DNA of 64,000 bases from Micromonospora violae (lineage in GTDB: Bacteria > Actinomycetota > Actinomycetes > Mycobacteriales > Micromonosporaceae). Under the pieces are notes generated by a model, which was not told the origin of the DNA, made no database searches, and worked only from the letters and a program-made list of their open reading frames with translations. The stretch is from NCBI RefSeq assembly GCF_004217135.1, contig NZ_SHKK01000001.1, forward strand, positions 2,728,001 through 2,792,000. Direction: 5' to 3'. Of the stretch, positions 7,187-16,184 are shown in pieces. The position numbers were made by a program, and so were the translations under genes. The first letter of the stretch is position 1. Every line of letters begins with the position of its first letter.

Positions 7187-8845
7187 ATGCGCTTCACCAT
7201 CACGAGAAGACCGTCCGGCGGCGGGTCGATCCGTCGCGGCGGACGCCCCGGCCTGGCGCTCGCCATGGTCACCGCGTTGCTCGGCGCGGCCGGTGTCGTT
7301 CTGATCGGCGCACCGCCGGCAGCGGCGGCGAGCATCGACACCAACGCCTACTACGTTCTGGTCAACCGACACAGCGGCAAGGTCCTCGACGTCCGGGACA
7401 CCTCGACGGCGGACGGCGCGGTGATCCAGCAGTGGTCCCGCAACGACGGGGAGTGGCAGCAGTTCCAGTTCGTCTCCTCCGGCAGCGGCTACTACCGTCT
7501 CAAGGCCCGCCACAGCGGCAAGGTCGTCGACCTCTGGGAGTGGAACACCGCCGACGGTGCCGACTATCGCCAGTGGCCCGATCTCAACGCCGCCAACCAG
7601 CAGTTCCAGGTGCTCGACTCCGACAGCGGCTACGTCCGGCTCATCAACCGCCACTCCGCCAAGGCGCTGGAGGTCTGGGAGCGCTCGACGGCCGACGGTG
7701 CCCGGATCAGCCAGTACGCCGACCTCAACGGCCCGAACCAACAGTGGCAGCTGGTCGCCGTCGGTGGTGGCAGCACGCCCCCGAGCACTGGCTGTGGCAG
7801 CGGGTCGACCAACGCCGAGGCCGTGCTGAGCGGGGGCACCTGGACGGCCCGCAACGGCTCGTCGACTGTCTACTCGGGTTCCGACATGCTGTCGGCGATG
7901 CAGGCGGCGGTCAACTCCCTGTCGGCGGGGCGGACGTCGAAGCAGCGGGTCGTGGTGCGCGGCTCGGGGTCGATGAGCGCGGGCTCGCGGCTGTCGCTGC
8001 CGTCGTACACCACCCTGGCCGTGTGCGGCACGATCAACGTGACCGGGTCGGGCTCGGGCGACCAGGCACCGGTGTACTCGCGGGGCACCACGGACGTCGA
8101 GGTGCAGAACCTCACGCTGACCGGTGCGCCGTTGTACGGGATCTTCATGCGCAACGTTAACAACCTGACCCTCGGGCAGATCGACATGCGGCTCTCGGCA
8201 GGCCTGGGCATCCGCATCGACAACCACGGTGGAGATCGAGCGGTCAAGGTGCGCAACATCCGCATCGACAACGTGTACGTGTCGGGGACCGGTACCCACG
8301 GGGTGGAGACGTACGGCGTGGACGGTCTGACCATCGGCACGGTCACGGCGCGGAACACCCGGGACTCCGGTCTGCTGCTCAACGACACGATCAACGCCAC
8401 CGTGGGCACGGTCGACGCGCAGAACGCCGGGACGGGGACGGGATACGCGGCGTTCCGGATGGCCAACCGCAACGGTCGGGTGGGCAACTCGTACCCGACC
8501 AACATCCGGGTCGGGACCGTCATCGCGTCCGGGGGTGGCCGGGGGATCTTCTGCGTGTCCGAGTCCGGTGGCGCGGTCATCGACCGGGTGACGATCTCGA
8601 ACACGGGAAACAACTCGATCCTGGTGGAGAACTGCTACAACGTCGTCATCGCCGGGGTGTCCGGGACGGTGACGGGCGGTGGCGAGGTGCGGATCGCGGC
8701 GCGGTCCGAGTTCCCGATCTCCTCCGGCATCCGGTTCCAGAATCTGACCGTCAGCGGCACCAACATCACCCAGAACCCCTGCGGTGGAGCGAACAACACG
8801 ATCAGCAACGTCACGCGGATCAACTCGACGCTGCGGTGGTGCTGA
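7187..8845 (+). CDS. Secreted ricin-type lectin fused to a right-handed beta-helix domain
   Basis: This 552-residue protein has a signal peptide (about 1-46, ending APPAAAAS), then a ricin/CBM13 beta-trefoil with three repeats (HSGKVLDV, HSGKVVDL, HSAKALEV, each followed by a Q-W or Q-x-F box), a short Gly/Ser/Pro linker near 190, and a C-terminal parallel beta-helix (about 205-552). The helix is rich in repeated N/G/V-T turns such as VNNLTLGQI and VDGLTIGTV. Such helices occur in pectate lyases and polygalacturonases, but no catalytic signature was recognised, so the substrate is unknown. The ATG has GGAGGAG upstream. It is the second gene of the GH43 operon and ends at a strong terminator. 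Confidence 0.8.
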   Translation: MRFTITRRPSGGGSIRRGGRPGLALAMVTALLGAAGVVLIGAPPAAAASIDTNAYYVLVNRHSGKVLDVRDTSTADGAVIQQWSRNDGEWQQFQFVSSGSGYYRLKARHSGKVVDLWEWNTADGADYRQWPDLNAANQQFQVLDSDSGYVRLINRHSAKALEVWERSTADGARISQYADLNGPNQQWQLVAVGGGSTPPSTGCGSGSTNAEAVLSGGTWTARNGSSTVYSGSDMLSAMQAAVNSLSAGRTSKQRVVVRGSGSMSAGSRLSLPSYTTLAVCGTINVTGSGSGDQAPVYSRGTTDVEVQNLTLTGAPLYGIFMRNVNNLTLGQIDMRLSAGLGIRIDNHGGDRAVKVRNIRIDNVYVSGTGTHGVETYGVDGLTIGTVTARNTRDSGLLLNDTINATVGTVDAQNAGTGTGYAAFRMANRNGRVGNSYPTNIRVGTVIASGGGRGIFCVSESGGAVIDRVTISNTGNNSILVENCYNVVIAGVSGTVTGGGEVRIAARSEFPISSGIRFQNLTVSGTNITQNPCGGANNTISNVTRINSTLRWC

Positions 8846-8847
8846 CC

Positions 8848-8891
8848 CGATGAGGAGCGGCCGCCCGGGGTCGGGCGGCCGCTCCTCATCG
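8848..8891. terminator. Bidirectional terminator between convergent genes
   Basis: A perfect 20-bp stem (8848-8867 with 8872-8891) with a GGGT loop lies 2 bases after the beta-helix gene stop and 12 bases from the esterase stop. It serves both convergent genes. Confidence 0.92.
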
Positions 8892-8903
8892 GCGGGAGGC
8901 GGA

Positions 8904-10169
8904 TCAGCGACGGCGGCGGGCCATCCACTGCCAGATGTGGGTGCCGTTGCGGCTCGGGTCGTTGCGGGCCACGTAGATCCAGGACCAGTGCCCGGGGAAC
9001 TGGTAGCCGTTCCAGACGACGTGGTCGTACAGGCTGACCAGTGAACCTGGGATGAGGTTGTGGGCGTGGATCGTGTTGGTCGCGGGTGGCACGGTGTCGT
9101 CGTCGCGCGAGGTGACCAGCCAGGTCGGAGTCTGGATCCTGGCCAGCTCCGCGTCGGTGATCAGTGGCGGCCCTTCCCCGCTGAGCGGTTCGACGACGCC
9201 GCAGATCGGCACCGACGTGGCGAACAGATCCGGATAGGCGACTGTCATCTCCAGAGCCATGTAGCCGCCGTTGCTGCAACCGACCACGTGGATCCGGTCG
9301 GGGTCGACCCGCTCACGCCGTACGAGGTCCCGGACGATCTCGTGGATCAGCGGGGCGAACCGTGGGCCGTCCTCCATCCAGTAGGAGGTGCTCTGCGGAG
9401 CGACGACGTACGCGCCGGAGAAGATCCGCTGAGCCTCCGGGGTGGCGAAGCCGAGCGCCCCGCGGTTGGCGCGCAGGGTCGTCTCGTTGTCGTAGTAGTC
9501 GTCCGGCAGTGACGCGCCCTCGCCGCCGCCGTGCAGCCAGACGATCAGTGGCCGCCGACCGTGCCGGGGTGAGTGGTCGGGAGAGTACAGCCGGTACTTC
9601 AGGCCGGAGGCCGAGACGTGATGGCTGAAGGCGTCCACCTCGGGGTTCGACAGCCGCCCCTGCACGAAGCGCGTGATGGTGACCGGCGGCCCGTGGCGTC
9701 GGGCGAGCGGGGTGTTCTGCGTGATGGTGTAGACGAGGTCCAGCTGGACGTTGCGGCCCCTGCTCAGGATGTATCCGAGGGTGCCACCGCCGGGCTGCCC
9801 TTCGGCGTGGCTCAGCTCCAGCACGATGTTGCCGTGCCGGTCGAGCCGGGCGGCGGTCACCGAACGGTCCAGGTCGTACTCGCTGAAGATCAGATCGCCG
9901 GGGGCGATCGGGATCGGGCTGGTGGCCGTGGCGTGCACGGTGAACGTGGCGGGGGTCAGCCTGGCCGGGTCGATCGGCCCCAGCCGGCGGGTGTCGAGGG
10001 TGACCGAGGTGACCTGCTCGCCGCCGTCGAGGGTGCTCGCGTCCAGGGTGAAACTCACGCTGATGGGATGGTGGCCACCGGCGTGGGCGGCGGGGCCGGG
10101 CAGGGCCAGGCCGATGGCGGCACCGGCCCCGCCGGTCAGAACGGTGCGGCGAGTGACAGACGTGGACAT
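8904..10169 (-). CDS. Tat-exported alpha/beta-hydrolase esterase (CE1/PHB-depolymerase-like)
   Basis: This 421-residue protein begins with a twin-arginine signal (TRRTVLTGG, cleavage after AAHA), so it is probably exported folded. Residues about 35-165 form an immunoglobulin-like N-terminal domain. The hydrolase domain follows, with the oxyanion-loop motif LHGGGEG, the nucleophile elbow GCSNGGY, an acidic residue in TSRDDDTV and a late His in FPGHWSW. This architecture resembles prolyl-oligopeptidase-like peptidase/feruloyl-esterase proteins. In this context it may release acyl groups such as ferulate from xylan, which the aromatic pathways further right would use, but that link is inferred. 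Confidence 0.75.
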   Translation of the reverse strand: MSTSVTRRTVLTGGAGAAIGLALPGPAAHAGGHHPISVSFTLDASTLDGGEQVTSVTLDTRRLGPIDPARLTPATFTVHATATSPIPIAPGDLIFSEYDLDRSVTAARLDRHGNIVLELSHAEGQPGGGTLGYILSRGRNVQLDLVYTITQNTPLARRHGPPVTITRFVQGRLSNPEVDAFSHHVSASGLKYRLYSPDHSPRHGRRPLIVWLHGGGEGASLPDDYYDNETTLRANRGALGFATPEAQRIFSGAYVVAPQSTSYWMEDGPRFAPLIHEIVRDLVRRERVDPDRIHVVGCSNGGYMALEMTVAYPDLFATSVPICGVVEPLSGEGPPLITDAELARIQTPTWLVTSRDDDTVPPATNTIHAHNLIPGSLVSLYDHVVWNGYQFPGHWSWIYVARNDPSRNGTHIWQWMARRRR

Positions 10170-10325
10170 GCGGCCCCCGTACTAGCGATGTAGACGATCG
10201 TCGATGGCATCTCAACGTAACGCCGTGGAGATCCGCTGGCAACCGAGGCCGACACGGTGATCAGGGCGCCCGAGTCGTACTTTGGGACGATCTGGAGTCG
10301 CACCACCATTCGTACGATGGATCCC

Positions 10326-11465
10326 ATGCACCCTCGCCTGCACGCGGTGTTGGCCGAGCCGCGCGTCCCAGCCGCCCCGCCGCGGGTGTGGCGTGACGGG
10401 GCGATGATGGCGGTCCTCGCACCGGCGATCGTGGTGGAGGGGATTCTCCGACCCGACCTGCCGTGGCGGGTGGGCTGCGTCATCGTCGCCCTCGCACTGC
10501 TGCCCACACTCCTGTGGCGGCGCACGGCACCGCGCGCGATGGTGGTTGTCGCGTTCGGTGCCACGACGGTCGCCCCGTTTGTGCTGCCCGGCGATCCCTG
10601 CCAGCTGTTCACCGCGAGCTTCCTGGTCCTGCTGGTCTACGCGCTGTTCCGCTGGGGCTCCGGCCGGGATGCCGTGACCGGCTCGTTCTTCGTGGTGGCC
10701 AAGGTGACCGCCGCCGGCCTGATCGGTTCGATCGACGGCGGCGAGCTGGTCGCCGGTTTCGCGGTGATGTTCGCCGCCGCCACGCTGGGGGCCGCGATCC
10801 GCTTCCGCGCCGCCGCCCGGCTGCGCGAGCTCGATCGGGTCAAGCTGTTGGAGCGGGAACGGCTCGCCCGTGACCTGCACGACACGGTGGCCCACCACGT
10901 GTCGGCGATGGCCATCCGCGCCCAGGCCGGCATCGCCGCGTCGGCCAGTCAGCCGGGTGCCGCCGTCGAGGCGCTGCACACCATCGAGGCCGAGGCGTCC
11001 CGTGCGCTCGCCGAGATGCGCGCGATGGTCCGCGTCCTGCGCCGCGGCCAGCCCGCCGACCTGGGGCCCAACCCGCAGGTCGCCGACATCGAACGGCTCG
11101 CCGGCCACTTCCGCACCGGCCCGAGGATCGACGTGGATCTGCGCGGCGACCTCGGCGACCTGCCGCCCCCGGTCGGCTCGGCGCTCTACCGCCTGGCCCA
11201 GGAGTCGGTCACCAACGCCCGTCGCCACGCCCGCCACGCCACCCGTATCGAGGTCAGCGTCGCGACCGACGACACGTCCGTACGCCTGCGGGTCAGCGAC
11301 GACGGTGAGGCCGGCGCCGCCCGTCCGACCGGCTCGTCCGGGTTCGGCCTGGTGGGCATGATGGAGCGCGCCGACCTGCTCGGCGGCAGCTGCGAGGCCG
11401 GCCCCAATCCCGACCGTGGGTGGACCGTCACGGCCGTTCTCCCCCGTGCGGGAGTCGGCGCGTGA
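10326..11465 (+). CDS. NarL-family sensor histidine kinase
   Basis: This protein of about 379 residues has an N-terminal membrane region with four or five hydrophobic helices (about 25-140), then a HisKA_3 dimerisation domain with the phospho-accepting His in RDLHDTVAHH (about 185) and a C-terminal HATPase domain (NARRHA, DDGE, GFGLVGM). It pairs with the response regulator whose GTG overlaps its stop codon. The signal sensed is unknown. ATGs at 10317 and 10326 are both possible, and neither has a strong ribosome-binding site. Confidence 0.85.
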   Translation: MHPRLHAVLAEPRVPAAPPRVWRDGAMMAVLAPAIVVEGILRPDLPWRVGCVIVALALLPTLLWRRTAPRAMVVVAFGATTVAPFVLPGDPCQLFTASFLVLLVYALFRWGSGRDAVTGSFFVVAKVTAAGLIGSIDGGELVAGFAVMFAAATLGAAIRFRAAARLRELDRVKLLERERLARDLHDTVAHHVSAMAIRAQAGIAASASQPGAAVEALHTIEAEASRALAEMRAMVRVLRRGQPADLGPNPQVADIERLAGHFRTGPRIDVDLRGDLGDLPPPVGSALYRLAQESVTNARRHARHATRIEVSVATDDTSVRLRVSDDGEAGAARPTGSSGFGLVGMMERADLLGGSCEAGPNPDRGWTVTAVLPRAGVGA

Positions 11466-12124
11466 CGGTTCGCGTGCTGGTGGCGGACGACCAGGAGATC
11501 GTCCGCACCGGCCTCACCATCATCCTGAACACCCAGCCCGGCATCGAGGTCGTCGGTGGGGCCGGCGACGGCCGGCAGGCGGTGGAGCTGGCCCGGCGGC
11601 TGCGCCCCGACGTGTGTCTGTTCGACATCCGGATGCCGGGCATGGACGGCATCGAGGCCACCCGGGCGCTCGCCGGGCCGACAGTCCCGGAGCCGCTCGC
11701 GGTGGTCGTCATCACGACCTTCGACCTCGACGAGTACGTGTACGCGGCGCTGCGGGCCGGCGCCCGCGGCTTCCTGCTCAAGGAGGCCGGCCCCGACCTG
11801 CTCCGCCAGGCCGTGCACGCGGCCGCCAACGGGGACGCGCTGATCGCGCCGAGCGTCACCACACGGCTGCTGAAGGCGTTCGCCGACGCGGACCCGGCCA
11901 CGCCGCGCCGGCAGCCCATCGAGGCGCTCACCGACCGGGAGGAGCAGGTCCTGGTCGCCGTCGCGCGGGGACGCACCAACAAGGAGATCGCCGACGAGCT
12001 CTACATCACGTTGAGCACGGTCAAGTCGCACGTCACCAGCCTGATGACCAAGCTGGGTGTGCGAAACCGGGTCGAGGTGGCGATGTGGGCGTACGAGACG
12101 AACCGCACCCGGCGGGGTTGGTGA
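11462..12124 (+). CDS. NarL/LuxR-family response regulator
   Basis: This 220-residue regulator has a receiver domain (Asp9/Asp10, phospho-acceptor Asp55 in CLFDIRMPG, Lys near 105 in FLLKE) and a C-terminal LuxR helix-turn-helix (LTDREEQVLVAVARG...STVKSHVTSL). The GTG start overlaps the kinase stop as GTGA, so the two are translationally coupled. Targets are not evident. The next gene, DUF2306, is in the same direction 99 bp downstream and is a candidate. Confidence 0.88.
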   Translation: MTVRVLVADDQEIVRTGLTIILNTQPGIEVVGGAGDGRQAVELARRLRPDVCLFDIRMPGMDGIEATRALAGPTVPEPLAVVVITTFDLDEYVYAALRAGARGFLLKEAGPDLLRQAVHAAANGDALIAPSVTTRLLKAFADADPATPRRQPIEALTDREEQVLVAVARGRTNKEIADELYITLSTVKSHVTSLMTKLGVRNRVEVAMWAYETNRTRRGW

Positions 12125-12223
12125 CCCGGCGGAAGTACGACGACGGCGTCCGACCATGGGCCGACCCGATCGCGGCCCATGTGCCGATGAGTGGGGGCGG
12201 GTGCGGCGTCCACCATCGATGGC

Positions 12224-12862
12224 ATGACGATGCGCGAGTGGCGGCTACCGGCCGCGTTGATCCTGCTGGGCCTGATCCCGATGATCGCCGGCGCGGGACG
12301 GCTCACCGAGTTGGGCAGCGGGCCGGAGGTCACCCCGGCGAACGCCCGGTTCGTGGCCGATCCGCTGCCCGTGGTGCTGCACATCGTCGGCGCGGTGGTC
12401 TACACGGTCCTCGGTGCGTTCCAGTTCGTACCCCGGCTGCGCCGCCACCGCTGGCACCGCCGCGCCGGCCGGGTGCTCGTCCCCTGCGGACTGACTGTCG
12501 CGTTCACCGGCCTGTGGATGGCCTTCGCGTACGACCTGCCGGCCCACGACAACGACGTGCTCGCCGTGATGCGGCTCCTCTTCGGCTCGGCCATGGCCGG
12601 CTCGATCCTGCTCGGTCTCGCCGCTGTGCTGCACCGGGACATCGCCCGGCACCGCAGGTGGATGGTGCGCGGCTACGCGATCGGTCTCGGTGCCGGCACC
12701 CAGGCGTTCACCCACGCGCCGTACCTCATCGCGACCGGCGAACAGCCCGACGGGACCGTGCGGGCCGCGCTGGTGGTCGCCGGCTGGGTGATCAACCTTG
12801 CGGTGGCCGAGTGGTACCTGCGGCGGCCGGCCCGGGTCGTCAGCGTGGCGGCCCTGCGCTGA
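12224..12862 (+). CDS. DUF2306-family membrane protein
   Basis: This 212-residue integral membrane protein has about six hydrophobic segments. The conserved pattern includes VLHIVGAVVYTVLGAFQF, a His/Arg-rich loop RRHRWHRRAGR and HRRWMVRGYAI. This matches the DUF2306 family of unknown function. The ATG at 12224 (MTMREWRL) gives a natural N-terminus, and a GTG at 12191 is also in frame. The 3' end overlaps the convergent IclR gene by 23 bp. Confidence 0.65.
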   Translation: MTMREWRLPAALILLGLIPMIAGAGRLTELGSGPEVTPANARFVADPLPVVLHIVGAVVYTVLGAFQFVPRLRRHRWHRRAGRVLVPCGLTVAFTGLWMAFAYDLPAHDNDVLAVMRLLFGSAMAGSILLGLAAVLHRDIARHRRWMVRGYAIGLGAGTQAFTHAPYLIATGEQPDGTVRAALVVAGWVINLAVAEWYLRRPARVVSVAALR

Positions 12863-13694
12863 GCGGCGCCCGGACGGCCGGCGGGTCGAGGTCGACGGTC
12901 GGTGGCCGGCTCAGGCCACCCCGGACGTCCTCCTCGATCCGCTTCGCGGCCGCCAGCAGCGGCGGGAGCAACTCCCGGCGGATCATCTCGAAGGAACCCC
13001 GGGTGGCGTGCGCGGAGACGTTCACCGCTGCGATCACCGACCCGTTCTCGCCGTGGATCGGAGCGGCCACGGAGCGCAGCCCCTCCTCCAACTCCTGGTC
13101 GACGATGGCGTACCCCTGGGCGGCGATCTTCGTCAGCACGGCGCGCAGCTTGGCCGGGTCGGTGACGGTGCGCCGGGTCAGCGGCCGTAGCTGCGCCGTG
13201 GCGAGGTAGTCGTCCAGCCAGTCCGCCGGTTGCGCGGCGAGCAGCACCCGGCCCATGGAGGTGGCGTACGCGGGGAACCGGGTGCCGACGCTGATCCCCA
13301 CCGTCATGATCCGCTTGGTGGGCACCCGGGCGACGTAGACCACCTCGTCACCGTCGAGCACCGACACCGAGCAGGACTCGTGCACCCGCGCGACCAGCGC
13401 CTCCATGTGCCGCTGCGCGAGCTCGGGCAGGCTCAGACTGGACAGGTACGCGTAGCCGAGTTCGAGGATCCGGGCCCGCAGCGAGAAGAGCCGGCCGTCG
13501 GTGTGGACGTAGCCCAGCTCGACCAGGGTGAGCAGGAACCGGCGCGCCGCGGCCCGGGTCAGCCCGGTGCGTCTGGCCACGTCGCTGAGGGTGAGTTGCG
13601 GATGTTCGCCGTCGAACGCCCGGATCACCGCGAGGCCGCGCTCCAGCGACTGAACGAACTCCGGCGACCTCGTCGCCTCCTCGCTCACGCTCAC
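12840..13694 (-). CDS. pcaR: IclR-family regulator of the protocatechuate operon (PcaR type)
   Basis: This 284-residue regulator has an N-terminal winged helix (about 12-75, LTLSDVARRTGLTRAAARRFL) and a C-terminal effector-binding IclR domain (RVPTKRIMTVGISVGTRFPAYATSMGR, GYAIVDQELEEGLRSVAAPI). The last segment is characteristic of the PcaR/PcaU/PobR branch that responds to beta-ketoadipate or protocatechuate. It is the last gene of the pca operon. Its GTG overlaps the pcaC stop (GTGA), and AGGAGG lies just upstream. A second in-frame GTG at 13688 gives better spacing, so the true start is one of these two. Confidence 0.85.
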   Translation of the reverse strand: MSVSEEATRSPEFVQSLERGLAVIRAFDGEHPQLTLSDVARRTGLTRAAARRFLLTLVELGYVHTDGRLFSLRARILELGYAYLSSLSLPELAQRHMEALVARVHESCSVSVLDGDEVVYVARVPTKRIMTVGISVGTRFPAYATSMGRVLLAAQPADWLDDYLATAQLRPLTRRTVTDPAKLRAVLTKIAAQGYAIVDQELEEGLRSVAAPIHGENGSVIAAVNVSAHATRGSFEMIRRELLPPLLAAAKRIEEDVRGGLSRPPTVDLDPPAVRAPLSAGPPR

Positions 13695-14071
13695 CCGGCC
13701 TCCTGTCGCAGGGTCTCCCGGGCCACCTTGAACGCCCGGTTCGCCGCCGGTACACCAGCGTAGACGCCGACCTGGAGCAGGACCTCCGCCACCTCCTGCG
13801 GGCTGAGCCCGTTGCGCAGCGCGGCGCGGACGTGCATCGCCAACTCCTCGTCGTGGTGCAGGGTGGCGAGCACGGCGAGGGTGATGCAACTACGGGTACG
13901 CCGGTCGAGGCCCGGACGGCTCCACACCTCCCCCCAGGCGTAGCGGGTGATGAAGTCCTGGAAGTCAGCGGTGAAGTCGTCAGTGCCGGCGATCGCGCGG
14001 TCCACGTGCGCGTCACCGAGCACCTGTCGCCGTACCGTCAGGCCCGCCTCGTGCCGCTCGTGGTCGTTCAT
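13691..14071 (-). CDS. pcaC: 4-carboxymuconolactone decarboxylase
   Basis: This 126-residue protein is the typical length for PcaC. It converts 4-carboxymuconolactone to beta-ketoadipate enol-lactone. Family features include the CMD core with RRTRSCITLAVLATLHHDEELAMHV and the following NGLSPQEVAEVLLQVGVYAGVPAANRAF, given here as separate segments. The ATG overlaps the pcaD stop (ATGA). In some actinobacteria pcaC and pcaD are fused as pcaL; here they are separate. Confidence 0.93.
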   Translation of the reverse strand: MNDHERHEAGLTVRRQVLGDAHVDRAIAGTDDFTADFQDFITRYAWGEVWSRPGLDRRTRSCITLAVLATLHHDEELAMHVRAALRNGLSPQEVAEVLLQVGVYAGVPAANRAFKVARETLRQEAG

Positions 14072-14847
14072 CCGGCACCACGCTCCTCGTCGACGTGTTG
14101 CAGCAGGAGTCGGCACACCTGCTCGGGTTGCTCGACGTTGGCCAGGTGCGCCGCCGCGTCGAGCACGGCCAGCCGGGCCCGTGGGACGCGCCCGACGATC
14201 TCGCGGGCGTGCGCCACCGGGGTGGCCGGGTCGTCCGCTCCCGCGATGACCAACGTCGGCGCGGTGATCCGGCCGAGGTCGGGTCGGAGGTCCATCGTGA
14301 CTATCGCCTCGCAGCAGGCGGCGTATCCGGCCGGCGGGTTCGCGGTCAGCATGGCGCGGTGCGCGGCGACCACCGCTGGCCGGGCCGCGGCGAAGGCCGG
14401 GGTGAACCAGCGGGCCACCACCGCGTCGGCGATCGCCGGCAATCCCTCGGCGCGTACCGTCGCGGCTCGGGCCCGCCACTGCTCGGCGGGGCCGAGCGAC
14501 GCCGACGTGCAGAGCAGCGCCAGCCGTCGCACCCGGTCGGGCGCGTGGGCGGCGAGCCACATCCCTACCATGCCCCCGAGTGAGAGCCCGGCGTAGTGGA
14601 CCCACGGCACGTCCAGATCGTCCAGCGTGCGCAGCAGTTCCCGGCCCAGCAGGTCCAGGGTGTACGGCCCGGGCGGCACCGCCGAGCCGCCGTGGCCCAG
14701 GTGGTCGTACCGGATGACCCGGAACCGCTGGGCGAGCACCGGGACCTGGGGTTCCCACATCGCGGCGGCGGTGCCGAGGGAGCTGCCGAGCACCAGGACC
14801 GGCGCGGCGGGTGGGCCGTCGACGGTGAGCCGCAACCGGGAGGTCAT
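14068..14847 (-). CDS. pcaD: 3-oxoadipate enol-lactonase
   Basis: This 259-residue alpha/beta-hydrolase has the nucleophile elbow GLSLGGMVG, an acid residue in AGADDPATP and the catalytic His in AAHLANVEQP. It hydrolyses beta-ketoadipate enol-lactone to beta-ketoadipate. I chose the ATG at 14847 (MTSRLRLTV), which overlaps the pcaB stop (ATGA). The upstream open frame is Arg/Pro-rich antisense sequence. Confidence 0.92.
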   Translation of the reverse strand: MTSRLRLTVDGPPAAPVLVLGSSLGTAAAMWEPQVPVLAQRFRVIRYDHLGHGGSAVPPGPYTLDLLGRELLRTLDDLDVPWVHYAGLSLGGMVGMWLAAHAPDRVRRLALLCTSASLGPAEQWRARAATVRAEGLPAIADAVVARWFTPAFAAARPAVVAAHRAMLTANPPAGYAACCEAIVTMDLRPDLGRITAPTLVIAGADDPATPVAHAREIVGRVPRARLAVLDAAAHLANVEQPEQVCRLLLQHVDEERGAG

Positions 14848-16184
14848 CGGCTCGCTCCGTGAGCGGCGACGAGGGCGCGGTCGACGAACCGGCCGGCCGA
14901 GCCGAGCCAGCGGGACGGGTCGAGCGCCTCGGCGATCTCCGTGTCGGACAGGTGGGCGCGGATCTCGGGGTCGGCGAGCAGCGCGGCACGGAAGGAGGGT
15001 TGGGCGGCGGCGCGGGTCACCAGGTCGTGTGCGACGCCGCGACCAACGGCGGGCGCCAGTCGCGCGGCGACGGCCTCGGCGAGCAGGACGCCGCCGGTCG
15101 CGTCGAGGTTCTCCCGCATCCGCTCCGGACGGACCTGTAGCCCGACCAGCATCCGGGCGCACCGGGCGGCGGCGCCACCGCCCAGGTGCAGCAGGTCGAG
15201 CAGGGGTTCCCATTCGGCGTGCCAGGCGCCCGCGGCCCGCTCATGCTCGTGCACCGCTGCGGCGAACAGGGTGGCGATGAGACCCGGTCCGCGTCCCGCC
15301 GCGGCGGTGACGAGGATCGAGTCCACCGGGTTGCGCTTGTGCGGCATCGCCGAGGAGCCGCCTCGTCCGGTGCCGCCCTCGGCGACCTCGCCGACCTCGT
15401 TCTGGGCGAGCAGCCCGACGTCGAGCGCGGCCTTGCCGGCGGCCACGAGGAGCCCGCCGAGGGCGGTGGCCAGGTCGAGCCAGGGCTGACGGCGGGTGTG
15501 CCAGGGCAGCGGGCTCGGCGTCAGGCCCAGATGCGCCGCGAACCGCTCGGCGACCTCGGCACCGGCCGAGTCGAACGCGGCCAGGGTGCCGACCGCGCCA
15601 CCGAGCTGCGCGGGCTGCGCGGCGCGGGCCTGACGCAGTCGGTCCCGGGCCTCGACGAGACCGGTCAACCAGCCGGCGGCCTTGAGCCCGAACGTGGTGG
15701 GCGCGGCCTGCTGCCCGAGTGTCCGGGCGACCATCACGGTGTCCCGGTGGGTGTCGGCCAGCTGGGCGGCGGCGGCCACGGCGGCGTCGAGGTGACGCAG
15801 CAGCGGCCCGAGCGCGCGTACGGCCACCAGGGCCAGCGCGGTGTCCAGGACGTCCTGGCTGGTCGCTCCGAGATGCACCCAGGGGCGGGCGTGTTCCGGC
15901 ACGGCGGCGGTCAGCTCGGCCACGAGCGCGACGACCGGGTTGCCGGTGGCGTCGGCCGCCCGGCCCAGCGCCTGCGGGTCGTACCGCTCGGCGCGGCACT
16001 GCTCGACGATCGCCTCGGCCGCCGGTGCGGGCAGGATGCCGGCGTCCGCCGCGGCCCGGGCGAGCGCGGCCTGCACGTCGAGCATCGCCTGGACCAGGGA
16101 TTGGTCGCTGAGTTCCGCGTCGACGTCCGGAGCGCCGGAGAGGCCGCCGAACAGGCCGTCAGACGGCGAAGAAGACGGTCTCAT
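14844..16184 (-). CDS. pcaB: 3-carboxy-cis,cis-muconate cycloisomerase
   Basis: This 446-residue member of the fumarase/aspartase superfamily lactonises 3-carboxymuconate to 4-carboxymuconolactone. It has the family signature GGSSAMPHKRNP, the HLGATSQDVLDTA segment and the fully helical profile. The ATG at 16184 lies 23 bases inside pcaG, a 26-bp overlap, consistent with a compact operon. Confidence 0.93.
   Translation of the reverse strand: MRPSSSPSDGLFGGLSGAPDVDAELSDQSLVQAMLDVQAALARAAADAGILPAPAAEAIVEQCRAERYDPQALGRAADATGNPVVALVAELTAAVPEHARPWVHLGATSQDVLDTALALVAVRALGPLLRHLDAAVAAAAQLADTHRDTVMVARTLGQQAAPTTFGLKAAGWLTGLVEARDRLRQARAAQPAQLGGAVGTLAAFDSAGAEVAERFAAHLGLTPSPLPWHTRRQPWLDLATALGGLLVAAGKAALDVGLLAQNEVGEVAEGGTGRGGSSAMPHKRNPVDSILVTAAAGRGPGLIATLFAAAVHEHERAAGAWHAEWEPLLDLLHLGGGAAARCARMLVGLQVRPERMRENLDATGGVLLAEAVAARLAPAVGRGVAHDLVTRAAAQPSFRAALLADPEIRAHLSDTEIAEALDPSRWLGSAGRFVDRALVAAHGASR

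Noticed and set aside
8141..8170. Another AACGTTAAC-like LacI site
   Set aside because: It lies inside the beta-helix coding region, lacks the ATCTATGTTA flank and has poor symmetry.
10193..10202. GACGATCGTC palindrome between the esterase and the kinase
   Set aside because: It is only 10 bp and a common composition in this DNA; it is too weak to call an operator.
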